Part shown: positions 6,645 to 10,834 of the stretch, in pieces
How the letters are laid out: every line of letters starts with the position of its first letter
Numbering within the stretch: position 1 is the stretch's first letter
DNA from: Ruminococcus sp.
GTDB lineage: Bacteria; Bacillota; Clostridia; Oscillospirales; Ruminococcaceae
NCBI GenBank assembly: GCA_017544125.1
Contig: JAFYET010000022.1
Location: forward strand, 1 to 10,834
Direction of reading: 5' to 3'
DNA: 10,834 nucleotides
The notes under the pieces: generated by a model
What the model was told of the DNA's origin: nothing
Seen by the model: the letters and a program-made list of their open reading frames with translations, nothing else
Database searches by the model: none
Position numbers and translations under genes: made by a program

Positions 6645-7448
6645 ATGATCGAAAACAATTTGGGCAAGCAGTTTTCCGAGGCTGTGTGCGTTGATGCTAT
6701 GCGGGTTTTTGACTCATGCTCGGCGCAGGATTGTCTTGAAGACCTGGAGTTTATCTTTTCCGAGGCAGACCAGACCACCGTCAACGGGGCAGATTACATC
6801 AAAACCAAGAACATCACGATTACCGGCGTTACCTTTACTATCGACCCTGTGCCGTTCAACAAGGGCTTTTACACGGTGGATATCACCTACGCATTCAGGG
6901 CTGAGGTCGATGCCTACACCACCGATGACCCGCTGCCCGATACCATTTACGGAACTTCCACGTTCAGCAAAAAGGTCATTCTCTACGGCAGCGAGGGCAG
7001 CACACAGCGCTTTGTATCAAACGAGCCTGCCGCAGCTCCCGCATCGTCAGCTACCAGCGGCTGCGCCTGCAACTGCGACTGCGGCGCTATGCCTGTGGCA
7101 TCGGTAAATGTTGCACCGCCTATGTGCCTTGATGCAAAGCTGGTACCCTCGACGACGGCCGAGGACGAGCAGAATGTGCTCATAACCGTGGGCATATTCG
7201 CCATTGTGCAGCTCTCACGCCCTGTGCCTATACTCATTCCGTCATATGACTACTGCATACCCGGCAAGGAGTGCTCATCTAACACCGACACCCCCTGCGA
7301 GCTGTTTGAGGCGCTTCAGTTCCCGACGAGCGAGTTTTTCCCGAAGCCCATCAGCCCCAATTGCGGCTGCCAGAACGGCAATAATAACGCCGCCACGGCA
7401 GATACACAGACAGCTTCCGACAATCAGGCATCACAGACAAGAAGATAG
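6645..7448 (+). CDS. Cysteine-rich hypothetical protein, 267 aa
   Basis: I cannot assign a named family, although the opening (EAVCVDAMRVFDSCSAQDCL) and the block PVPFNKGFYTVDITY, then FSKKVILYGSEGSTQRF, feel like a conserved clostridial protein from memory. There are 13 cysteines, including the cluster GCACNCDCG near residues 138-146 and NCGC near the C-terminus. The alanine/serine/proline-rich linker around residues 127-137 divides it into an N-terminal beta-rich half and a second half with VLITVGIFAIVQL and PILIPSYDYCIPGKEC. The tail is Asn/Gln/Thr/Ala-rich and probably disordered. There is no signal peptide. AGGAGG at 6632-6637 is 7 nt before the ATG. A single-gene unit with its own terminator follows from context. 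A spore-coat or envelope-associated role is possible but unsupported. Confidence 0.8.
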   Translation: MIENNLGKQFSEAVCVDAMRVFDSCSAQDCLEDLEFIFSEADQTTVNGADYIKTKNITITGVTFTIDPVPFNKGFYTVDITYAFRAEVDAYTTDDPLPDTIYGTSTFSKKVILYGSEGSTQRFVSNEPAAAPASSATSGCACNCDCGAMPVASVNVAPPMCLDAKLVPSTTAEDEQNVLITVGIFAIVQLSRPVPILIPSYDYCIPGKECSSNTDTPCELFEALQFPTSEFFPKPISPNCGCQNGNNNAATADTQTASDNQASQTRR

Positions 7449-7457
7449 ACTTTTGCC

Positions 7458-7487
7458 CCCCGATACTTGCTATCGGGGATTTTCTTT
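7458..7487 (+). terminator. Intrinsic terminator after the cysteine-rich gene
   Basis: The 8-bp stem CCCCGATA / TATCGGGG (7458-7465 and 7471-7478) with a 5-nt loop is followed by ATTTTCTTT. It begins 10 nt after the stop codon. The T tract runs directly into the -35 box of the next promoter, so the two units are packed back to front. Confidence 0.88.
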
Positions 7488-7514
7488 GACAAATCAAAAC
7501 TAATGTGGTATAAT
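7486..7514 (+). promoter_or_regulatory. Perfect-consensus extended -10 promoter
   Basis: TTGACA at 7486-7491 and TATAAT at 7509-7514 match the sigma-A consensus in all 12 positions, with a 17-bp spacer. TGG directly before TATAAT adds the extended -10 element. The predicted start is near 7521, which leaves a leader of about 26 nt before ATG 7547 and argues against the earlier in-frame GTG at 7529. Confidence 0.92.
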
Positions 7515-7546
7515 GTATCTGATGATATGTGAGCGGGGTGGGTGTA

Positions 7547-8125
7547 ATGAGCGACAGACCGGTTTTGTGCAAAGATACTGATGCTGAGTCTTTCAAGAGC
7601 TATTATTACCTTAAAGAAGAGCTTATGCGCTTTTGCAAGGAGAACGGGCTTTCGGCATCGGGCTCAAAAGCTCAGCTTACCGAGAGGGTGGCATATTTTC
7701 TTGAAACGGGCAGGGAGCTTAAAAACAGCACGCCGTCACGTTCAAAAGCCGCTTTGACAGAAAGCATAACAGACGAAACGCTTATTGAAGAGAACATAGT
7801 CTGCTCGCAAAAGCACAGGGCTTATTTTGAAGATAGGATAGGCAAGAGTTTTTCATTCAATGTAGCTTTTCAGAAATGGCTTAAAGCAAACGCAGGAAAG
7901 AGGTATACCGAGGCAGTAGATGCTTATCGTCAGATAATCAGTGATAAGAAAAAGCAAAAGACGGCTATCGACAGCCAGTTTGAATACAACACCTATATAC
8001 GTGATTTTTTTGATGACAACAAAGGCAGCAGCCTGCAGGACGCTATCAAATGCTGGAAGTATAAAAAATCGCTCAAAGGTCACAACCGCTATGAGAGGTC
8101 AGACCTAACGGCATTGGAAGAATAA
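7547..8125 (+). CDS. SAP-domain / DUF6434-type protein
   Basis: This is a predicted soluble, basic protein of 192 residues. Residues about 16-52 (SYYYLKEELMRFCKENGLSA then GSKAQLTERVAYFLETG) have the helix-turn-helix pattern of SAP domains, known for nucleic-acid binding. The C-terminal half (HRAYFEDRIGKSFSFNVAFQ, later FFDDNKGSSLQDAIKCWKYK and KGHNRYERSDL) resembles DUF6434, often found with such a SAP region; this is from memory, not a search. In-frame GTG codons at 7529 and 7538 are alternatives, but ATG 7547 fits the promoter position and the G-rich site at 7534-7541. It is the first gene of a two-gene unit with nrdG, 27 nt apart. A regulatory or nucleic-acid-binding role is inference. 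Confidence 0.82.
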   Translation: MSDRPVLCKDTDAESFKSYYYLKEELMRFCKENGLSASGSKAQLTERVAYFLETGRELKNSTPSRSKAALTESITDETLIEENIVCSQKHRAYFEDRIGKSFSFNVAFQKWLKANAGKRYTEAVDAYRQIISDKKKQKTAIDSQFEYNTYIRDFFDDNKGSSLQDAIKCWKYKKSLKGHNRYERSDLTALEE

Positions 8126-8152
8126 CAAGCTGACCACAAGGAGGGCAGAAAG

Positions 8153-8689
8153 GTGAAATACGCTGAGATCAAAAACAACGATATCGCAAACGGCGAGGGA
8201 GTAAGGGTAACGCTGTTCGTTTCGGGCTGCACACATCACTGCAAGGGCTGCTTTAACCCTATGACATGGGATTTTGAATACGGCAAGGAGTTTACCGAGG
8301 AAACAGCGCAAAGCATTCTCGATATGCTCAGCCCCTCGTACATCAAAGGGCTTACCCTGCTTGGCGGCGAGCCTATGGAGCCTGTAAATCAGCGTGGGCT
8401 GCTGCCGCTGTTAAAAAAGGTCAGGGAGCTATATCCCAATAAGACAGTTTGGTGCTACTCTGGCTATCTTTTTGACAAGGAGCTGCTCAGTGACAGCCGT
8501 GCAAGGTGCGAGGTGACAGACGAGCTGCTCGGCTGCATCGACATTCTTGTTGACGGTGAGTTCGTTCTGGAAAAGAAAAACATCATGCTGCAATTCCGTG
8601 GCTCGGAAAACCAGCGTATAATTGACGTTAAAAAGTCGCTCGCAAGCGGGGAGGTAGTGCTCTACACCCCTGCAAGCGGCAAGCTGTGA
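8153..8689 (+). CDS. nrdG: Anaerobic ribonucleoside-triphosphate reductase activating protein
   Basis: NrdG is a radical-SAM enzyme that makes the glycyl radical on NrdD, needed for deoxyribonucleotide synthesis without oxygen. The [4Fe-4S]-binding cysteines are C26, C30 and C33 in SGCTHHCKGCFN, the CxxxCxxC motif. LTLLGGEPME holds the GGE motif that contacts SAM. The 178-residue length is usual, and YSGYLFDKEL and DILVDGEFV are family blocks. The start is GTG at 8153, supported by an excellent AAGGAGG at 8138-8144 eight nt upstream; no ATG fits the family start MKYAEIKNNDIANGEG. nrdD, usually just upstream, is not in this window; a SAP-type gene is there instead. Confidence 0.95.
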   Translation: MKYAEIKNNDIANGEGVRVTLFVSGCTHHCKGCFNPMTWDFEYGKEFTEETAQSILDMLSPSYIKGLTLLGGEPMEPVNQRGLLPLLKKVRELYPNKTVWCYSGYLFDKELLSDSRARCEVTDELLGCIDILVDGEFVLEKKNIMLQFRGSENQRIIDVKKSLASGEVVLYTPASGKL

Positions 8690-8696
8690 TAATGAT

Positions 8697-8729
8697 AAAA
8701 AAGCGGTTCATAACGAACCGCTTTTGTGT
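8697..8729. terminator. Bidirectional terminator between nrdG and the XRE regulator
   Basis: An 11-bp perfect stem, AAAAGCGGTTC (8699-8709) with GAACCGCTTTT (8715-8725) and a 5-nt loop, lies between two convergent genes. The plus strand has four T residues inside the stem end and the minus strand six, so it can end transcripts from both sides and looks stronger for the minus-strand gene. It starts 10 nt after the nrdG stop. Confidence 0.9.
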
Positions 8730-9313
8730 TATATCTTTCTGAGCTTTTTAAAGGTTATCTCACCTACGGAGAATTTCTTGTCATTCACCCTCTCCGAAAG
8801 CTCTCTGCTCTCGATAAACTCGCTTGTCACAAGCACCAGCAGCTGCCTGCTGCCGTCATTTACGAGGTAATACTCATTGTCGATATTGTTCATCTGGCTT
8901 ATGACCTTTGGTATGCCGAAGGGCGCATCTGTGACAATGCCTATGATATTGTCTATCACCCTGTCGCTCTTTGTTGTGGCATCGGCTATCAGACTGATTA
9001 TCTCGGCATTGGGGTAGCGCTCACTCATGAGCTTATCCTTTCGTTTGTCGTTAAAGCCTTTTTTGCCGTACTTATCAAGGTCGATGCTCTCACGCATTAC
9101 CGTCTTGACAGCCGACTGCCCGTCATCGAGCAGGTAGTCTACCGATACATTCAGAAGCTCTGCCAGCGCTTTGAGATTCTGTATATCGGGCAGCCCCTTG
9201 TCAGATTCCCATTTTGTAATAGCCTGCCTTGATATCATCAGCTTCTGTGCCAGCTGTTCCTGTGTCAGACCTGCGGTCTTTCTTGCTTCCTTGATCTTTT
9301 CTCCGAGTGTCAT
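8729..9313 (-). CDS. XRE-family helix-turn-helix transcriptional regulator
   Basis: This is a 194-residue regulator. The N-terminal HTH_3/XRE domain spans about residues 4-60: GEKIKEARKTAGLTQEQLAQ, then LMISRQAITKWESDKGLPD with the recognition helix SRQAITKWE, and LAELLNVSVDYLL. The rest is an unrecognised domain with a basic stretch (KYGKKGFNDKRKDK) and a beta-rich end (EYYLVNDGSRQLLVLVTSE to VGEITFKKLRKI). No membrane segment is seen. An upstream in-frame ATG would add 25 residues, but the ATG at 9313 is preferred because AAAGGAGG (plus 9321-9328) lies 7 nt before it and MTLGEKIKEAR is the usual HTH opening. It is convergent with nrdG and divergent from no gene. Autoregulation is plausible, given the repeated motif upstream. 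Confidence 0.92.
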   Translation of the reverse strand: MTLGEKIKEARKTAGLTQEQLAQKLMISRQAITKWESDKGLPDIQNLKALAELLNVSVDYLLDDGQSAVKTVMRESIDLDKYGKKGFNDKRKDKLMSERYPNAEIISLIADATTKSDRVIDNIIGIVTDAPFGIPKVISQMNNIDNEYYLVNDGSRQLLVLVTSEFIESRELSERVNDKKFSVGEITFKKLRKI

Positions 9314-9359
9314 AATGATTCCTCCTTTGATTTGGGGTAAGCCCCTTTGTTGTGTCTTT

Positions 9360-9388
9360 AGCATATCACACCCCGGGCGGGAATGCAA
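9360..9388 (-). promoter_or_regulatory. Promoter of the XRE regulator
   Basis: On the minus strand, TTGCAT (9383-9388) and TATGCT (9360-9365) are separated by 17 bp, and TGA before the -10 box gives an extended -10 element. The predicted start is near 9353. The roughly 40-nt leader contains a small GGGG/CCCC hairpin (9334-9345) before the ribosome site. Confidence 0.6.
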
Positions 9389-9401
9389 GAATTTATCTGT
9401 G

Positions 9402-9434
9402 GCATCGGTGCAACGCTTGGTAGCATCGCCGCAA
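9402..9434. repeat. Two 21-bp-spaced GCATCG-N2-GCAA motifs
   Basis: GCATCGGTGCAA (9402-9413) and GCATCGCCGCAA (9423-9434) match at 10 of 12 positions, with start points 21 bp apart, about two helical turns. They lie 14 bp upstream of the -35 box of the XRE gene. They may be regulator-binding sites, but two short copies could also be chance. Confidence 0.4.
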
Positions 9435-9481
9435 ATGGCGCAGAATAGGGGAGTTTACATCTATATAAATGAATAAAGAAA

Positions 9482-9557
9482 AATGAATAGTGAATAATGA
9501 ATAATAAGAAACGCCCCTTATGAGGTATTATTCATTATTCATTATTCACTATTCATT
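9482..9557. repeat. AT-rich heptad-repeat palindrome
   Basis: The arms 9482-9505 and 9534-9557 are perfect 24-bp inverted copies around a 28-nt centre that is GC-richer (9507-9517). Each arm is built of heptads (GAATAAT and variants on the left, ATTATTC on the right). The right side has one extra heptad at 9527-9533. On the minus strand the palindrome is followed by a T-rich run (9468-9483), so it could terminate the tRNA transcript. Its shape suggests a dispersed palindromic element; copies elsewhere cannot be checked here. Confidence 0.85.
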
Positions 9558-9596
9558 ATTAATTGAGCCCCGACACATTAGTGACGGGGCGTTTCT
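9507..9596. repeat. GC-rich inverted repeat interleaved with the AT-rich palindrome
   Basis: AGAAACGCCCC (9507-9517) and its exact complement GGGGCGTTTCT (9586-9596) form an 11-bp inverted pair. The first lies inside the loop of the AT-rich palindrome, the second outside it. A smaller hairpin, CCCCG with CGGGG (9568-9572 and 9585-9589, plus an inner CAC/GTG), competes for the same G residues. The last base of the right copy coincides with the end of the tRNA CCA. Confidence 0.8.
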
Positions 9597-9671
9597 GGCT
9601 GGGGTGGAAGGATTCGAACCTTCGGAATGACGGAGTCAGAGTCCGTTGCCTTACCACTTGGCGACACCCCA
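9596..9671 (-). tRNA. tRNA-Gln (anticodon CTG)
   Basis: A 76-nt cloverleaf reads on the minus strand. The acceptor 5' strand TGGGGTG pairs with CACCCCA, the anticodon stem-loop is ACGGA-CTCTGAC-TCCGT with CTG in the loop centre, and the T arm holds GGTTCGAATCC. The discriminator base is G and CCA is encoded (9596-9598). It decodes CAG and lies 13 nt downstream of the other tRNA-Gln, so both are probably processed from one transcript. In most Firmicutes such tRNAs are first charged with glutamate and then amidated by GatCAB. Confidence 0.95.
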
Positions 9672-9684
9672 ATAAAGTGTATGT

Positions 9685-9760
9685 TGGTTGGGATAGATGG
9701 ATTCGAACCATCGAAATGACGGAGTCAAAGTCCGTTGCCTTACCGCTTGGCTATACCCCA
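9685..9760 (-). tRNA. tRNA-Gln (anticodon TTG)
   Basis: A 76-nt minus-strand cloverleaf has acceptor strands TGGGGTA and TATCCCA (one G-T pair), anticodon loop CTTTGAC with TTG in the centre, and T arm GGTTCGAATCC. The discriminator is A, unlike its neighbour's G, and CCA is encoded at 9685-9687. It decodes CAA, with possible wobble to CAG. It is the first gene of the tRNA pair and follows a leader of about 47 nt. Confidence 0.95.
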
Positions 9761-9813
9761 GCGTTATGGTATCGCCCCATCCAATTTGTGTTTGCTGTTC
9801 TCACAGCTTTTAT

Positions 9814-9842
9814 ATTATACCAAATTTCAAAAGGAATGTCAA
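9814..9842 (-). promoter_or_regulatory. Perfect-consensus promoter of the tRNA-Gln pair
   Basis: On the minus strand, TTGACA (9837-9842) and TATAAT (9814-9819) match the sigma-A consensus exactly, with a 17-bp spacer and TGG before the -10 box. A strong promoter is expected for tRNA genes. The predicted start near 9807 coincides with the base of a small hairpin: GCTGT/ACAGC with a GAGA (GNRA-type) tetraloop, at 9794-9807. Confidence 0.92.
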
Positions 9843-9859
9843 TAGATATGGGGGAGAGT

Positions 9860-10180
9860 TTACAATTTGTTAATTATTACACTTTGTAAAAACATCTCAA
9901 ACTCTTCAAAAAATGCATCAAATGCAAGCTCATCATCATGCAGAGCGTCTGTAAGTATAGTGTCATAAGACACCACAGACCTTATCTGATACTTTTCCGA
10001 AAGCCACCGAATAAACGAATAATAAACGTCCGGCTTAATATCAATGCCCTCAAATTGCATAGCACAGAGGTATCCGTCCATAAAGCATTTGAGCCTTAGC
10101 ACAGATCTTTTCCCGATGAACATTCCCGGGCGGTTCTTAATGCTTTGCAGCAATTCAATTACATCATTCGGCTTTTTCAT
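9860..10180 (-). CDS. Hypothetical protein, 106 aa
   Basis: This is an unrecognised small soluble protein. It opens MKKPNDVIELLQSIKNRPGM, then FIGKRSVLRLKCFMDGYLCA, and ends with an acidic, phenylalanine-rich helix (DDELAFDAFFEEFEMFLQSV). I recall a similar layout (RPGM-x-IG, a FxxGY block, an acidic FFE helix) in small proteins sometimes listed near polymorphic toxins as immunity proteins, but this is weak memory and no toxin gene is seen here. An upstream in-frame ATG would add 16 residues; the ATG at 10180 is preferred because AAAGGAG (plus 10187-10193) lies 6 nt before it and the promoter start is near 10200. It is a single-gene unit between purA and the tRNA promoter, ending 17 nt before that promoter's -35 box. 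Confidence 0.8.
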   Translation of the reverse strand: MKKPNDVIELLQSIKNRPGMFIGKRSVLRLKCFMDGYLCAMQFEGIDIKPDVYYSFIRWLSEKYQIRSVVSYDTILTDALHDDELAFDAFFEEFEMFLQSVIINKL

Positions 10181-10206
10181 AGATTTCTCCTTTTTGACTT
10201 TTTTAT

Positions 10207-10235
10207 ATGATAACATATCTCCACACACCTGTCAA
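10207..10235 (-). promoter_or_regulatory. Promoter of the 106-aa gene, with dyad over the -10 box
   Basis: On the minus strand, TTGACA (10230-10235) and TATCAT (10207-10212) have a 17-bp spacer. The -10 box is covered by a perfect dyad ATATG-N4-CATAT (10205-10218). This could bind a dimeric repressor or be a by-product of AT-rich sequence. The predicted start near 10200 gives a leader of about 20 nt. Confidence 0.78.
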
Positions 10236-10243
10236 TACCGCAT

Positions 10244-10272
10244 AAAAAAACGGCCGGGCTTTCACCCGACCG
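10244..10272 (-). terminator. Intrinsic terminator of purA
   Basis: On the minus strand an 8-bp stem, CGGTCGGG with CCCGGCCG (one T-G pair) and a 6-nt loop, is followed by seven T residues (plus 10244-10250). It begins 11 nt after the purA stop codon and lies just before the next promoter. Confidence 0.93.
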
Positions 10273-10283
10273 ATGTGTTGTTA

Positions 10284-10834
10284 TTACTTGCTCAAAGCGC
10301 TCTTTCTGTAGATGATATCCTCTCTCTTAGGACCGTTGGAAACCATAGTTATCGGGTAGCCGATATGCTCTTCAACAAACTCTATGTACTTCTTGCAGTT
10401 CTCAGGGAGGTCATCGTAATTCCTGATGCCTCTGATATCGCAGTTCCAGCCGTCAAGCACCTCGATAACAGGCTTTGCCTTCTCGAGCTTTGTGGTGGTG
10501 GGGAAGTCAGTTGTAACTTCGCCGTCTATCTCATAGCCCACGCATACGGGAATCTTTTCAAGATAGCCCAGTACATCGAGAACTGTGAAAGCTACATCTG
10601 TTGTGCCCTGGAGCCTGCAGCCGTACTTGGAAGCTACGCAGTCAAACCAGCCCATACGTCTCGGTCTGCCTGTTGTAGCGCCGTACTCGCCGCCGTCACC
10701 GCCACGTCTTCTAAGCTCATCAGCCTCATCGCCGAATATCTCTTAAACGAATGCGCCTGCGCCTACTGCCGAGGAATAAGCCTTGCAGACAGTAACTATC
10801 TGCTTGATCTCATAGGGCGGTATGCCTGCGCCGA
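10284..10834 (-). CDS. purA: Adenylosuccinate synthetase (3' part), interrupted by an in-frame TAA
   Basis: PurA joins IMP and aspartate with GTP to make adenylosuccinate, the first committed step to AMP. The window holds the C-terminal part; the 5' end lies beyond 10834. The frame reads GAGIPPYEIKQIVTVCKAYS and SAVGAGAFV, then meets TAA at 10743-10745, and continues EIFGDEADEL and GEYGATTGRPRRMGWFD. The TTGR loop binds aspartate in the E. coli enzyme. VSNGPKRED near the end matches the guanine-binding loop (STGP in E. coli). The last 152 codons after the TAA are intact and family-like to the final stop, with no frameshift. A protein ending at this TAA would lack the aspartate loop and the GTP-base site, so it should be inactive. 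A base-call error, a true nonsense mutation or a second gene copy are all possible. Confidence 0.93.

Noticed and set aside
8726..9232. Plus-strand open frame of 168 codons opposite the XRE regulator
   Set aside because: The minus strand encodes a clear HTH regulator with a good ribosome site; the plus frame has no family features and starts inside the terminator.
9482..9560. CRISPR-like repeat array
   Set aside because: The heptads are contiguous and palindromic with no unique spacers, and no cas genes are present.
9563..9889. Plus-strand open frame of 108 codons across the tRNA region
   Set aside because: It is the antisense of the two tRNA-Gln genes and their promoter; the GWKDSNLR / WDRWIRTIE text is the familiar false protein from tRNA complements.
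9860..10180. GyrB/ParE fragment suggested by RPGMFIG
   Set aside because: Only this short phrase resembles the RPGMYIG motif of GyrB; the ATPase motifs are absent and the ORF is complete with its own start, promoter and stop.

Overview
The window looks like a chromosomal segment from a gut or rumen Clostridia, most likely Ruminococcus or a close relative in the Oscillospiraceae. This is judged from protein character, AGGAGG-type ribosome sites, moderate GC content, the short form of HisG and tRNA-Gln genes with encoded CCA; no search was run.

Positions 1-6620 (+) hold a histidine biosynthesis operon entered inside hisG: hisG(partial)-hisD-hisB-hisH-[SAM methyltransferase]-hisF-[124-aa unknown]-[94-aa glycine-zipper membrane protein]-[GNAT acetyltransferase]-hisI-hisE-[DUF3592-like membrane protein], ending at a hairpin terminator at 6594-6627. 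Gaps are mostly 0-15 nt or overlaps. hisA is absent; a methyltransferase sits between hisH and hisF, where hisA often lies. HisG is the short form, so a HisZ partner is expected outside the window.

Positions 6560-7486 (+) hold a single gene for a 267-aa cysteine-rich protein of unknown function, with a candidate promoter overlapping the his terminator and its own strong terminator. Positions 7486-8725 (+) hold a two-gene unit behind a perfect-consensus extended -10 promoter: a SAP/DUF6434-type protein and the anaerobic ribonucleotide reductase activase NrdG. It ends at a terminator shared with a convergent XRE-family regulator (8729-9313, -).

Positions 9314-9600 are intergenic. They contain the regulator's promoter, a 21-bp-spaced repeated motif, and a palindromic AT-rich heptad-repeat element interleaved with a second, GC-rich inverted repeat. 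Two tandem tRNA-Gln genes (TTG then CTG, - strand) follow, driven by a perfect-consensus promoter. Upstream of them on the same strand are an unknown 106-aa protein with its own promoter and the 3' part of purA with its terminator.

The most notable observations are two in-frame TAA codons inside otherwise intact reading frames. One lies near the 3' end of the methyltransferase, with a family-like 15-codon tail continuing to a stop that overlaps the hisF ribosome site. The other lies inside purA, before the aspartate-binding loop. TAA is a normal terminator for other genes here, so these look like nonsense mutations or base-call errors rather than recoding. Other points are the hisA gap, the accessory gene cluster within the his operon, the very regular glycine zipper, and the interleaved inverted repeats after the tRNA genes.
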